This document shows positions 52,049 to 61,100 of a DNA stretch of 64,000 nt, piece after piece. A program made the translations under genes and the position numbers. The notes under the pieces were generated by a model. The model did no database searches. It had not been told where the DNA came from and saw only the letters and a program-made list of their open reading frames with translations. The stretch's first letter is position 1, and every line of letters begins with the position of its first letter. The DNA comes from Nibrella saemangeumensis (GTDB taxonomy: Bacteria; Bacteroidota; Bacteroidia; Cytophagales; Spirosomataceae): the NCBI RefSeq assembly GCF_039541915.1, contig NZ_BAABHD010000005.1:248001-312000 (forward strand), given 5' to 3'.

Positions 52049-53491
52049 ATGCTTTTTAGTTCGGCTATCTTTCTGTTCCTATACCTGCCTACTTTCCTGC
52101 TTATTTATTACCTGCTATCCCGGCGCTGGAAAAATAGTTTTCTGTTTATAGCCAGCCTGTTTTTCTACGGCTGGGGTGAGGGGGCAGTCGTGCTGATACT
52201 GCTGCTGTCGGCGTTTATCAATTTCATGGCCGGCAAACTGATTGAACAGGGGCAGCGTCGGACCGGTCTGTGGTTGTCCCTGACCGGCAGTCTGGCCCTG
52301 CTGTTCTACTTTAAGTACACCAACTTTATGTTCGATACCGTGCAGAGCTTTGCCGAAGCTTTGCAAATACCGGCATCCGACGCCTTAAGCGTGGCCCGGA
52401 TTGCCTTACCCATTGGTATCAGCTTTTACACCTTTCAAGGTATATCGTATACGCTTGACGTATACTGGGGACGTATCCAGGCCAATACAAGCTTTATCAA
52501 CTTCGGTACGTACGTAGCTATGTTTCCGCACCAGATCGCGGGACCCATCGTTCGCTACGCCGACATTGCCCCCGAACTGGCCGATCGTCATGTTACCGTC
52601 GAAAAGTTTGGGCTGGGCGCCGAGCGATTCATTATTGGTTTGTCCAAAAAAGTTTTGCTGGCCAATACCTTTGCGGCAATTGCTGATACGCTGTTCAATG
52701 CTCCTATAAACAGTATCACCACAGCCTCGGCCTGGCTAGGAATAGTGGCTTATTCTCTCCAGATTTATTTTGACTTTTCGGGGTACTCCGATATGGCTAT
52801 TGGTCTGGGCAAAATGGTGGGTTTTGATTTCAGGGAGAACTTCAACTATCCATATATTGCCCGCTCCATTCAGGATTTCTGGCGTCGGTGGCATATCTCG
52901 CTGTCGAACTGGTTCCGCGATTACGTGTACATTCCTCTGGGCGGTAACCGGGGCAGCAAAGTGCGTACTTACCGCAATCTCCTTATCGTGTTCTTTGTGA
53001 CAGGGTTATGGCATGGGGCAAGCTGGAATTTTATAGTTTGGGGTCTATACCACGGCGTATTTCTGATGATTGAGCGGGCTGGATTGAGCCGGGTGCTGGA
53101 TCGAATATGGTCTCCGTTAGCGCATGCCTACACGCTGCTGGTGGTGCTGGTTGGCTGGGTATTCTTCCGAGCCGTCGATTTACCGTCGGCGGTGGCCTAT
53201 CTGCAAAAGATGACGGGTCTGCTACCTGACCAACCGTCAGCCGCGTTCCCCCTATCTTATTTTACGAATGCCGAAATTGTTGTATCGCTGCTGCTGGGGA
53301 TTATCCTGTCAACACCCGTTTACCACAAATTTCAGCGCAGTTGGCAGCGAGTGCAGTCCCGACTGGTGGTGTCAACAGCGCAGCGGGGTCTGGAGCTGAT
53401 GTATGCGGTCGGGATATTTGGCTTGTTTTTAGCCGCCATTATGTACTTAGCCGCCGATACCTATAACCCGTTTATCTATTTCCGGTTTTAG
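52049..53491 (+). CDS. MBOAT-family O-acyltransferase (AlgI-like)
   Basis: The 480-residue protein has about ten membrane helices. The FWRRWHISLSNWFRDYVYIP segment and GLWHGASWNFIVWG (invariant His) are MBOAT/AlgI signatures. AlgI-type proteins pass acetyl groups from the cytoplasm across the inner membrane to a periplasmic acetyltransferase. The gene 30 bases downstream encodes that partner type (AlgJ/AlgX). The polysaccharide modified is unknown, as no alginate or cellulose genes are near. Confidence 0.9.
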   Translation: MLFSSAIFLFLYLPTFLLIYYLLSRRWKNSFLFIASLFFYGWGEGAVVLILLLSAFINFMAGKLIEQGQRRTGLWLSLTGSLALLFYFKYTNFMFDTVQSFAEALQIPASDALSVARIALPIGISFYTFQGISYTLDVYWGRIQANTSFINFGTYVAMFPHQIAGPIVRYADIAPELADRHVTVEKFGLGAERFIIGLSKKVLLANTFAAIADTLFNAPINSITTASAWLGIVAYSLQIYFDFSGYSDMAIGLGKMVGFDFRENFNYPYIARSIQDFWRRWHISLSNWFRDYVYIPLGGNRGSKVRTYRNLLIVFFVTGLWHGASWNFIVWGLYHGVFLMIERAGLSRVLDRIWSPLAHAYTLLVVLVGWVFFRAVDLPSAVAYLQKMTGLLPDQPSAAFPLSYFTNAEIVVSLLLGIILSTPVYHKFQRSWQRVQSRLVVSTAQRGLELMYAVGIFGLFLAAIMYLAADTYNPFIYFRF

Positions 53492-53521
53492 TGGTCCTGC
53501 ATCGAACCGTAACGTTTACGA

Positions 53522-54637
53522 ATGAAGACGCACTTGTTTCGTTCTAAAATAATGGCTTATGGCTTTGGCCTGTTGCTGGTGATGCCGGCACTCGACCAGT
53601 TCTTCTCCATCAGTAACCGGTTTCAGAGTACCGAAAACCGACAACTGAAAGATATCCCTGCTTTTCAATTTCCACACGTCAATACGTTTATCCGGCGCTT
53701 TGACCAGTATTACAAAGATAACTTCGGGTGGCGAAATGCCCTGTTCTATGTCTACAGCCGCTGGAAATTCAGGATTCTGGGTAAATCGCCGTTACCGGAG
53801 AAGGTAATTGTCGGTAAAGAAGGCTGGTTTTACCTGGGTAACAGCTACAACCGCGTGGTCGACCAGCACCGGGGTCTGGTACCGATTACTACTGATAGCC
53901 TCCAGGCTATAACCGACAACCTGACCCGCCACCAGCGCGAACTAGCCCAAAAAGGCATAAAGTTATTTGTGTTTATTGCCCCCGACTCGCATACTATTTA
54001 TCCGGAGTATATACCCGATCCTCTACAATCAGCGGCTCAGATCTCCCGGCTCGATGTACTGAAGCAACACATAACCCGGAACACAACGATCCCCTTTATC
54101 GATGTACGGGATACGTTGCAGAAGGCCAAACGTAGCCACCAAGTGTATTACCAGACTGATACGCACTGGAACGACTACGGAGCCATGGTAGGTAGTGGAG
54201 CTCTGTTGCAGCGTATGCGTCAGGAAATTCCTGCCCTACCTACCGCCAGCCCCTCCGACTACCACATTGTGTCAATGCGCGGGATCGGCGGGGATCTGGT
54301 AGCCATGCTGACGCTTCAGGAAGAGATTAAAGACCCGATATACTACGAAATCAAACCGGCTCCTCACCGGGCAGCCCGTCAGATCGCTACCGTCCCGAAC
54401 GAACGAAGCGGCTTCCCCTCTATGCGGTTTACCGGGCCAGACAACCGCCTTCCGAAGTTACTCTTGATCGGCGACTCGTTCAGCCACAGCATGACCCAGT
54501 TTATACCCGGCTATTTCCGGGAGTCTTATTTCGTTCGCGACAACCGGCTCGACTACGGTCTGGTGCAGGCCGAGCAGCCCGATGTAATTGTTATTGAGAT
54601 TGTTGAGCGTAACCTGGGTAACCTGGCTCACTTTTAG
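53522..54637 (+). CDS. AlgJ/AlgX-like SGNH acetyltransferase
   Basis: The 371-residue protein has an N-terminal signal anchor (IMAYGFGLLLVMPALDQFF). The SGNH-like set is GDSFSHSM (nucleophile Ser), DTHWNDYGA (Asp/His) and FIAPDSHTIYPEY, as in AlgX, AlgJ and WssF relatives. It likely accepts acetyl from the membrane acyltransferase encoded just upstream and O-acetylates an exopolysaccharide in the periplasm. Its 3' end overlaps the convergent GMC oxidoreductase gene by 47 bases. Confidence 0.87.
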   Translation: MKTHLFRSKIMAYGFGLLLVMPALDQFFSISNRFQSTENRQLKDIPAFQFPHVNTFIRRFDQYYKDNFGWRNALFYVYSRWKFRILGKSPLPEKVIVGKEGWFYLGNSYNRVVDQHRGLVPITTDSLQAITDNLTRHQRELAQKGIKLFVFIAPDSHTIYPEYIPDPLQSAAQISRLDVLKQHITRNTTIPFIDVRDTLQKAKRSHQVYYQTDTHWNDYGAMVGSGALLQRMRQEIPALPTASPSDYHIVSMRGIGGDLVAMLTLQEEIKDPIYYEIKPAPHRAARQIATVPNERSGFPSMRFTGPDNRLPKLLLIGDSFSHSMTQFIPGYFRESYFVRDNRLDYGLVQAEQPDVIVIEIVERNLGNLAHF

Positions 54638-56264
54638 CTATCGGTGCCAACCGATGGCCCATCACCAGGTCCGCTGCCTTTTCGCCAATCATAATAACCG
54701 GGGCATTAGTATTGCCCGATACAATCGTGGGCATAATTGATGCATCGGCTATGCGAAGGCCCTCAATGCCGTGTACCCGTAGCTCGTCATCCACCACGGC
54801 CATCTCGTCGTTACCCATCTTACAGGTACCAACCGGGTGGTAAACCGTCTCCACCTGTCTGACAATATGTTGCCAGATGGCATCGTCGGAACTGTGGTCG
54901 GGTGGGGTCTGTATCCGGCGGCAATAGGGCTGGAAAGCCCCCGCCTGCATGACCTCCAGCGCCCGCCGAACGCCTTTGATCAGCAACCGGCGGTCCGCTT
55001 CGGCCGTCAGAAAGTTTGGCTGGATCACCGGCGCATCGAGTGGGTTCGCCGAACGGATGCTGACATTTCCCACGCTCTTCGGCCGCAGCAATGTCGGCAG
55101 AATAATATAACCGTCGGTGCGGGGGTAGGTATTCAGGTCGTAGATATCGACGGAATAATCGTCGCCATTGTGGATTGGGGCAAACTGGAACTGCAGGTCA
55201 ACGCGGCCCGGAGAATCGTCGGTACACAGAAAAGCGTTGGCTTCCAGCGGACTCACGGTCAGGGGACCGCGGTGGTAGAGAAAATACTGCATGAGCGATT
55301 TGACCTGCCCCAGCGGTTTCAGGTAATGGTTGGTGCCAACAGGTTGGGTGCATAAACTATTGACCCCGATAAAGAGGTGATCCTGCAGGTTTTCTCCCAC
55401 GCCCGGCAGCTCCCGCTTCACAGGAATCCCCTGCCGGCGCAGCGTATCGGCCGGCCCGACGCCCGACAGCATTAGCAGTTGCGGAGACTGAAACGACCCG
55501 GCCGAGAGAATCACCTCCCGGTGGGCATATGCTTTTTCCGTCGTATTTTTTCCGGTCAGGTACTCCACGCCAACGGCGCGGTCGTTCTCGATCAGCACCT
55601 GGCGCGTGTGGGCGTGGGTAAGTATGGTCAGGTTAGGCCGGTTCAGGATCGGTTTGAGAAAAGCGCTGGCGGTACTGTGCCGCCGTCCGTCTTTGATGGT
55701 AAACTGAAAGAAACCGGCCCCTTCCTGCCCGGCACCATTCATATCGTGGTTTTCGGGAATGCCGGTCTGCTTGCAGGCTTCCACAAAGGCTTCTGCCAGC
55801 GGGGTGCGAAAACGCGTAGCGTAGGTAACGTTCAGCGGCCCTCCCTGGCCGTGGTAGCGGGCGTCCAGCTGGCTGAATTGTTCGTTATGTTCCGAGCGGA
55901 TGAAATACGGCAGTACCTCCTCGTACTGCCAGCCGGCATTGCCCAGCCTTGCCCAGTCGTTGTAATCTTCCCGGTTACCGCGTATATACGCCATAGCATT
56001 GGTGGAGCTACAACCCCCCAGCGTTTTGCCGCGCGGCAGGTAAAGCTTTCGTCCGCCGATAGCCGCCTGCGGCTCCGTCCAGAACCCCCAGTCCACGGCG
56101 GTGCGGTTGAGTTTACTATACGCGCCGGGAATGTGTATTTCCATTTTCTTGTCAGGACCACCGGCTTCAAGCAGCAGAACCGACACCGATGGGTCGGCCG
56201 ACAAACGGTTGGCCACCACACAACCGGCCGACCCGGCACCAACGACGATATAATCGAACTTCAT
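54591..56264 (-). CDS. GMC family FAD-dependent oxidoreductase (choline-dehydrogenase-like)
   Basis: The 557-residue protein starts MKFDYIVVGAGSAGCVVANR, the FAD Rossmann motif (GAGSAG at 8-13). GKTLGGCSSTNAMAYIRG is GMC signature 1, and VYHPVGTCKMG carries the catalytic His. SGNTNAPVIMIGEKAADL ends the core. It oxidises an alcohol with FAD; choline or another alcohol is possible. No betaine aldehyde dehydrogenase is adjacent, so choline use is not supported. It overlaps the convergent AlgJ-like gene. Confidence 0.9.
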   Translation of the reverse strand: MKFDYIVVGAGSAGCVVANRLSADPSVSVLLLEAGGPDKKMEIHIPGAYSKLNRTAVDWGFWTEPQAAIGGRKLYLPRGKTLGGCSSTNAMAYIRGNREDYNDWARLGNAGWQYEEVLPYFIRSEHNEQFSQLDARYHGQGGPLNVTYATRFRTPLAEAFVEACKQTGIPENHDMNGAGQEGAGFFQFTIKDGRRHSTASAFLKPILNRPNLTILTHAHTRQVLIENDRAVGVEYLTGKNTTEKAYAHREVILSAGSFQSPQLLMLSGVGPADTLRRQGIPVKRELPGVGENLQDHLFIGVNSLCTQPVGTNHYLKPLGQVKSLMQYFLYHRGPLTVSPLEANAFLCTDDSPGRVDLQFQFAPIHNGDDYSVDIYDLNTYPRTDGYIILPTLLRPKSVGNVSIRSANPLDAPVIQPNFLTAEADRRLLIKGVRRALEVMQAGAFQPYCRRIQTPPDHSSDDAIWQHIVRQVETVYHPVGTCKMGNDEMAVVDDELRVHGIEGLRIADASIMPTIVSGNTNAPVIMIGEKAADLVMGHRLAPIAKSEPGYPGYAQQSQ

Positions 56265-56369
56265 GCTTATCTGGCTTAGGAAGATTGCACTAAAAGTATA
56301 AAAATATACACGATAAATGAAAGCCCTAACATCCCGAATAATTCTTTACTTACCGTAAAAAAAACCGTG

Positions 56370-56792
56370 ATGACCCCGGATACTATGTTCCTGCTGGCGA
56401 ACACGCTGGTACTCCCTCAGTGGCTGCTGATGATCGCAGCCCCCCGCTGGTCGGTTACCCAATGGCTGGTCCGCACGCTGCTGATTCCGGCCCTGCTGGC
56501 CGTTATTTACCTGTACTATCTTTTTTCTGGTTCCGCAAACTTAGATTTTAGCTCGTTCAGCACCTTATCGGGTATAAAATCGTTATTTACGCAGGATGAA
56601 GCTGTATTAGCGGGCTGGGTTCACTATCTTGCCTTTGACCTGGTGGCGGGAAGCTGGATGCTGCGGGATGGTCAGCAGCGCAGCATTAATCACTTTCTGC
56701 TTATTCCCTGTTTATTATTTTGCTTCATGCTCGGGCCTGTCGGGCTGTTGCTGTACGTAGTCATTCGATTTGTTAAAAAGCCGGACGCATGA
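56370..56792 (+). CDS. ABA4-like (DUF4281) membrane protein
   Basis: The 140-residue protein has about four membrane helices. MFLLANTLVLPQWLLMIAAP, HYLAFDLVAGSWMLRDGQ and LIPCLLFCFMLGPVGLLLY are the conserved ABA4-family segments. In plants the family is linked to neoxanthin synthesis; bacterial members may act on carotenoids, which is inference. An ATG at 56370 follows directly on a GTG. The stop overlaps the TraB gene start (ATGA 56789-56792), implying coupling. Confidence 0.85.
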   Translation: MTPDTMFLLANTLVLPQWLLMIAAPRWSVTQWLVRTLLIPALLAVIYLYYLFSGSANLDFSSFSTLSGIKSLFTQDEAVLAGWVHYLAFDLVAGSWMLRDGQQRSINHFLLIPCLLFCFMLGPVGLLLYVVIRFVKKPDA

Positions 56793-57652
56793 AAAAGCTC
56801 CACATTTTAGTATTACTGGGCATACTGGCCCAGACAGCCACTGCGCAGTCGTCGCTGCTTTGGCAGGTTTCCGGAAACGGTCTGAAAAAGCCTTCTTACT
56901 TGTTCGGCACGTATCACATTCTGAAAGACAGCTACCTCAACCAGAACACAAAAGTAAAAACGGCCTATGCTAACGCAGAGGGTGTGGTTGTCGAAATGGT
57001 GGTCGATTCGTCGGCTATGCTGAAGATGGCGATGCGGGCGCTGATGCTCACCAACAGCCTGCCGGATCTGATCAGCGAAACCGATTATAACCTGGTGGCC
57101 AAGGAATTTGAGAAAGCAACCGGCATGGATCTGGGCCTGTTTAACCAGGTGAAGCCGGTAGTTACCTCCACGATGCTCAGCCTGGCGTACCTCGAAAAAG
57201 AAAGCGACACCCTGAAACGATTTACGGGTCAGCCCCTTGATATGTATTTTGCCACCGAAGGCAAAAAGCTGGGAAAGACCGTGACCCCCCTGGAAACGAT
57301 GGAGGAGCAGATCACGATGCTGTATGACCATGATCCCGTTGAGAAACAGGCCAGACAACTGGTGCAGATGGTGAAAGAGAAAGGCTCGATGCGTCGCGTG
57401 TCGCAGTCACTCACCGACCTGTATCTGAAAGAAGACCTCAGCGCTATGTGGAAACTCAGCGAACAATATGGTGAGCAGTACGGCGATATGAGCTATCTGG
57501 TTGATGAGCGCAATCACAACTGGATGAAAAAGCTGCCGAACGTTATGGCCATCCGGCCCACCTTTGTGGCCGTTGGTGCCCTTCACCTGCCCGGCCCTAA
57601 CGGGCTGATTGAATTACTACGCAAGGCAGGATTTACGGTGGAGCCGCTGTAA
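56789..57652 (+). CDS. TraB/GumN family protein (TIKI-like), secreted
   Basis: The 287-residue protein has a signal peptide (LHILVLLGILAQTATAQ). LFGTYHILKDSYLNQ near residue 41 and VGALHLPGPNGLIELLRKAG near the end are the two GxxH motifs of the TraB/TIKI fold. That fold includes metal-dependent proteases. The conserved Glu is likely in GVVVEMVVDS. It probably acts in the periplasm; its substrate is unknown. It is translationally coupled to the ABA4-like gene. Confidence 0.87.
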   Translation: MKKLHILVLLGILAQTATAQSSLLWQVSGNGLKKPSYLFGTYHILKDSYLNQNTKVKTAYANAEGVVVEMVVDSSAMLKMAMRALMLTNSLPDLISETDYNLVAKEFEKATGMDLGLFNQVKPVVTSTMLSLAYLEKESDTLKRFTGQPLDMYFATEGKKLGKTVTPLETMEEQITMLYDHDPVEKQARQLVQMVKEKGSMRRVSQSLTDLYLKEDLSAMWKLSEQYGEQYGDMSYLVDERNHNWMKKLPNVMAIRPTFVAVGALHLPGPNGLIELLRKAGFTVEPL

Positions 57653-57877
57653 AACAGCACGCAGTGGGCAGGTTTGCGCAGTAGTATGGGTGCACCCTGG
57701 CTCTGCCCGCTGAAGCCGGCTAAACGCTGCCGCCTGATAAATAATTGAGCCATTAGGTCAGAAACTGTTCGTTTCAGCCAGTATGTTTCTTTACTTCGCC
57801 TGAGAACCAATCAGTTGGCGGGAAGCATACGGCAATTCATGCCCTCTGCAAGCCTTCCGGCCAACTGCTTAGCACGT
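57653..57877. other. 225-base gap with a probable terminator hairpin
   Basis: AGTGGGCAG (57663-57671) pairs with CTGCCCGCT (57703-57711) with one G-T pair; an inner GGGTGCACCC palindrome lies at 57688-57697. This probably ends the TraB transcript. The rest has no gene I can support; the promoter of the next gene should be here but no clear TAnnTTTG box was found. Confidence 0.45.
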
Positions 57878-59080
57878 ATGCTTTATCCCCAAAAAACGAA
57901 TTTATTTCAAGCTTTCTCTGATCAAAATCCCTTCCGCTCGTTCTGGATGGCGGGCTATGAATGCACCGACCAGCAGAATGCCTTTGGCAACCGGGTTGAT
58001 TTTCTGACGCTGACCGGCCACCTGGACCAAATCGACCAGGACTACGCCGACCTCCATCGTTTCAACATCCGGACCGTCCGGGAGGGTATCCGCTGGAGCC
58101 AGGTTGAAAAGCGGGCGTATCAGTATGACTGGAGCGTTGTCTCCGACATGATCGACAGCGGTCGGGCCGCCGGTATTCAGCAGGTATGGGACCTGTGCCA
58201 CTTTGGCTACCCCGATGACCTGACCCCCTTGCACCCGATGTTTGCCCGCCGGTTTGCGGCTCTGTGCCGGGCTTTTGTGGCTTTCTACCGGTCTAAAGAC
58301 CCCGATGGCACCCTGATTGTTACGCCCATCAACGAAGTTAGTTTTATGTCGTGGCTTGGGGGCGACGTTCGGGGCACCTCCCCCTACTGCGTGAGGCAGG
58401 GCTGGGAAGTTAAATACGGCCTGATGCGGGCATATATTGAAGGCGTGGCCGCGCTGCGCGAAGCCGATCCGGGCATTCGCATCCTGAGCACCGAGCCACT
58501 CGTCAGCGTAGTACCCAGTCTGAACGCCAACGCCATGCAGATTGCCGAGGCCGTTGCCCAGCACGAGAGCCAATACCAGGCCATGGATATGCTCGCCGGC
58601 CGTATATGCCCCGAACTGGGTGGCAGGCCGGAATACCTTGACATGCCGGGCTTCAACTACTACTACGACAACCAGTGGGAAGTAGGCAGCCACGCTACCT
58701 TACCCTGGGCCAACCTGCCGCCCGACCCACGCTGGCGTCCGTTGCGTGATCTGCTCCTAGAAGCTTATAACCGGTACAAGCGCCCCCTGGTCATTTCTGA
58801 AACCAGCCACCCCGGTATCGACCGGCCCCACTGGGTTCGGTTTGTGGCCGAGGAATGTCAGGCGGCTATCCGGCAGGGTATACCGCTTTGGGGTATTTGC
58901 CTTTACCCCATTATAGACCGGCCCGACTGGGATCACATGACCCCCTGGCACCGATCCGGTTTATGGGATGCCGAGCTCCGTTCCGGGGAGTCTCCCCGCC
59001 GGATTCTGTATCAACCGTATGCTGACGCGTTACTGGAAGCGCAGATGCTGCTTGCCGGGAAAGAAGCCGCCTTGCTTTAG
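57878..59080 (+). CDS. GH1-like (GH-A clan) glycoside hydrolase
   Basis: From ATG 57878 the protein is 400 residues, starting MLYPQKTNLFQAF then SFWMAGYECTDQQNAFGNRV. Acid/base Glu is in TPINEVSFMSW and nucleophile Glu in PLVISETSHPG, the GH1-like pair. The protein is a little shorter than typical GH1 (about 450). Related proteins are often fused or next to RmlD-like reductases, but none is adjacent here. No signal peptide is seen; earlier in-frame starts (57839, 57815) would add residues without a signal. Substrate unknown. Confidence 0.78.
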   Translation: MLYPQKTNLFQAFSDQNPFRSFWMAGYECTDQQNAFGNRVDFLTLTGHLDQIDQDYADLHRFNIRTVREGIRWSQVEKRAYQYDWSVVSDMIDSGRAAGIQQVWDLCHFGYPDDLTPLHPMFARRFAALCRAFVAFYRSKDPDGTLIVTPINEVSFMSWLGGDVRGTSPYCVRQGWEVKYGLMRAYIEGVAALREADPGIRILSTEPLVSVVPSLNANAMQIAEAVAQHESQYQAMDMLAGRICPELGGRPEYLDMPGFNYYYDNQWEVGSHATLPWANLPPDPRWRPLRDLLLEAYNRYKRPLVISETSHPGIDRPHWVRFVAEECQAAIRQGIPLWGICLYPIIDRPDWDHMTPWHRSGLWDAELRSGESPRRILYQPYADALLEAQMLLAGKEAALL

Positions 59081-59083
59081 AGG

Positions 59084-59114
59084 TCAGCCCCCGGCTGGGC
59101 CAGCCGGGGGCTGA
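59084..59114. terminator. Bidirectional GC-rich terminator
   Basis: A 15-bp perfect stem (59084-59098 with 59100-59114, arm TCAGCCCCCGGCTGG) between convergent genes. Its extreme GC content gives stability, though the T-runs are short. Confidence 0.75.
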
Positions 59115-59117
59115 TTC

Positions 59118-60011
59118 CTACTTATCCTGCTTCTGAATAATTTTAATCAGCTTTTGCGCTTCTTTTTCGTCCCGTTGCGGAAATTCAATGGGCAGCGACT
59201 CCAGAATTTCAACCATGATCCGGGCAATGATGAGTTGCTGATTCTTGCGGTCATCGCTGGGGATAAGGTACCATGGGTTGTTTTTTGTGGCGGTCTGGTT
59301 GATAACCTCTTCGTAGGCAGTCATGTACTCGTCCCAGTGTTCGCGCTCTTTCAGGTCGCTTTCGCTGAGTTTCCATTGCTTCTCCGGATCGCTGAGCCGG
59401 TTGATCAATCGCTGACCCTGCTCTTCTTTGGCAACGTGCAGATAGAATTTAATGACCGGGAAGCCGTTGCGGTACAGGTAGTCTTCGAAGCAGACAATAT
59501 CAGCGAAACGCTCTTTCCAGAGCTGGTCTTCGGCAGGAATCAGGTTTTCGGGAATCATCTGCTCCTTTAAACGTTCCGGATGTATACGTAAGACCAGCGT
59601 CTCTTCGTAATACGACCGGTTGAAGATGCCAATCGTGCCCCGCTCGGGCAGTTCCCGCCAGAATCGCCACAGAAACTCGTGCTTCAGGTCGGTCTGCTCC
59701 GGCTTTTTAAAGGCTGTGATTCTAAACCGCGATGGGTTAAGCCCTTTGAATACATGCCGGATGCTGCTGTCTTTACCGGCCGCATCCATAGCTTGAAAGA
59801 GTACGACCAGCCCGTAATGTTCGTCAGCGTGCATGGTATTTTGCAGCTGGTCCATGCGGGCTGTCAGGTCAAACATCTGCCGGTCCCAATCCTCCTCCGA
59901 CGCGTAGAGCGGTTCTATGATGGTTGGAAAGTTTTTACTGCTGAATTTCTTAGCACCTTTGGACGACCCATCGAACCGAAGATCGGCGCTGCTGAATGAT
60001 TTCTTTTTCAT
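59118..60011 (-). CDS. Polyphosphate kinase 2 family protein (TIGR03709-like), copy 1
   Basis: The 297-residue protein holds Walker A FQAMDAAGKDSSIRHVFKG, then RGTIGIFNRSYYEETLVLRI with the conserved basic lid residues, and WYLIPSDDRKNQQLIIARI. PPK2 enzymes transfer phosphate between polyphosphate and nucleotides. The class cannot be set from sequence alone; single-domain proteins of this size usually phosphorylate nucleoside mono- or diphosphates. A paralogue is 96 bases upstream on the same strand. Confidence 0.9.
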   Translation of the reverse strand: MKKKSFSSADLRFDGSSKGAKKFSSKNFPTIIEPLYASEEDWDRQMFDLTARMDQLQNTMHADEHYGLVVLFQAMDAAGKDSSIRHVFKGLNPSRFRITAFKKPEQTDLKHEFLWRFWRELPERGTIGIFNRSYYEETLVLRIHPERLKEQMIPENLIPAEDQLWKERFADIVCFEDYLYRNGFPVIKFYLHVAKEEQGQRLINRLSDPEKQWKLSESDLKEREHWDEYMTAYEEVINQTATKNNPWYLIPSDDRKNQQLIIARIMVEILESLPIEFPQRDEKEAQKLIKIIQKQDK

Positions 60012-60107
60012 AACGTACTCACGGATGATCCGTCACTGTGGCTTCAGCCCGTACCCACGAACTTTAGCCCAATTTCTTTATACAAGATTGATTAACCAAT
60101 CTTAAAC

Positions 60108-61028
60108 TCACTGCTTATTCTTGTTCTGTCCCTCAATTACCTCTTTTAGCTGCTGAAGGGTTTTGTGCTGACGTTTGTTAACTTCCGGAAAGGATAGCTT
60201 CAGTTTTTTCAGTTCATTGGCCAGCACCCTGGCCACAATCAGCCGCATATTCTTTTTGTCATCGGCGGGTATTACATACCAGGGAGCATTATCGTCGGCG
60301 GTCTCGTTAATGGCTTCCTCGTAGGCCGCCATATATTGCTTCCAGAAACCCCGCTCCACCACATCCTGCTCGTCGAATTTCCAGTTCTTCGCCGGGTTTG
60401 CAATGCGTTTCAATAACCGCTCGCCCTGCTCCTGAAACGAGATGTTGAGGAAGAACTTAATTACCCGGAAGCCATTCCGGAACAGGTAGGCCTCCAGATT
60501 CCGGATATCGTCAAACCGGTGCTTCCAGACCTTATCCAGATCGGCCGTCAGTTCCTGAGGCAGGTGCTGCTTTTCGGTCAGAATTTCCGGGTGAACCCGC
60601 ACCACCAGCACCTCTTCGTAGTATGACCGGTTAAACACCCCGATGGTACCCCGTTCGGGCAGGTCGATCAGGTTGCGCCACATAAAGTCGTGATCCAGTT
60701 CCTTATCACTCGGACGTTTATACGAGTGGACCCGCATACCCAGCGGATTCACGCCCGAAAACACGTGCTGGATGGTACCGTCTTTACCAGCTGCGTCCAT
60801 CGCCTGAAAAATGACCACCAGCCCGTACCGGTTGTGGGCGTACATCATCTGCTGAAGCTCATCGATTTGGGCCGTCAGTTCGCGCAGGAGTTTGTCGTAA
60901 TCATCACTGTCTTTGTAAAGATCGTCCAGTTTAGTCACTGCCTTCTTCAGGGACAGCTTCCGGCCGGAGCGGCCATCATAGCGAAAGTCATCAATATTCA
61001 GGGTAGAAAGGTCGGTTGGGCTGCTCAC
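60108..61028 (-). CDS. Polyphosphate kinase 2 family protein (TIGR03709-like), copy 2
   Basis: From GTG 61028 the protein is 306 residues, SSPTDLSTLNIDDFRYDG; this gives an N-terminus like that of copy 1. Walker A is FQAMDAAGKDGTIQHVFSG; RGTIGVFNRSYYEEVLVVR and WYVIPADDKKNMRLIVARVL match copy 1 closely. A longer frame to a TTG at 61127 exists but overlaps the divergent msrA start. The two paralogues differ enough to be an old duplication and may prefer different nucleotides. Confidence 0.88.
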   Translation of the reverse strand: MSSPTDLSTLNIDDFRYDGRSGRKLSLKKAVTKLDDLYKDSDDYDKLLRELTAQIDELQQMMYAHNRYGLVVIFQAMDAAGKDGTIQHVFSGVNPLGMRVHSYKRPSDKELDHDFMWRNLIDLPERGTIGVFNRSYYEEVLVVRVHPEILTEKQHLPQELTADLDKVWKHRFDDIRNLEAYLFRNGFRVIKFFLNISFQEQGERLLKRIANPAKNWKFDEQDVVERGFWKQYMAAYEEAINETADDNAPWYVIPADDKKNMRLIVARVLANELKKLKLSFPEVNKRQHKTLQQLKEVIEGQNKNKQ

Positions 61029-61100
61029 GGTTGCGTTGGTAAACTTATTGGAAAAACGGTTTGTTATCCGATTGTATACAACAACCGCCGACCCCCTGAT

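Noticed and set aside
55479..56279. A 266-codon plus-strand frame opposite the GMC oxidoreductase
   Set aside because: Reverse-frame artefact; the GMC motifs on the other strand are complete.
57902..58693. A 263-codon minus-strand frame opposite the GH1-like gene
   Set aside because: The plus-strand protein shows both catalytic glutamates; the reverse frame has no family features.
60690..61100. Open extension upstream of MsrA
   Set aside because: Antisense to the PPK2 gene and would hide the lipoprotein signal peptide.
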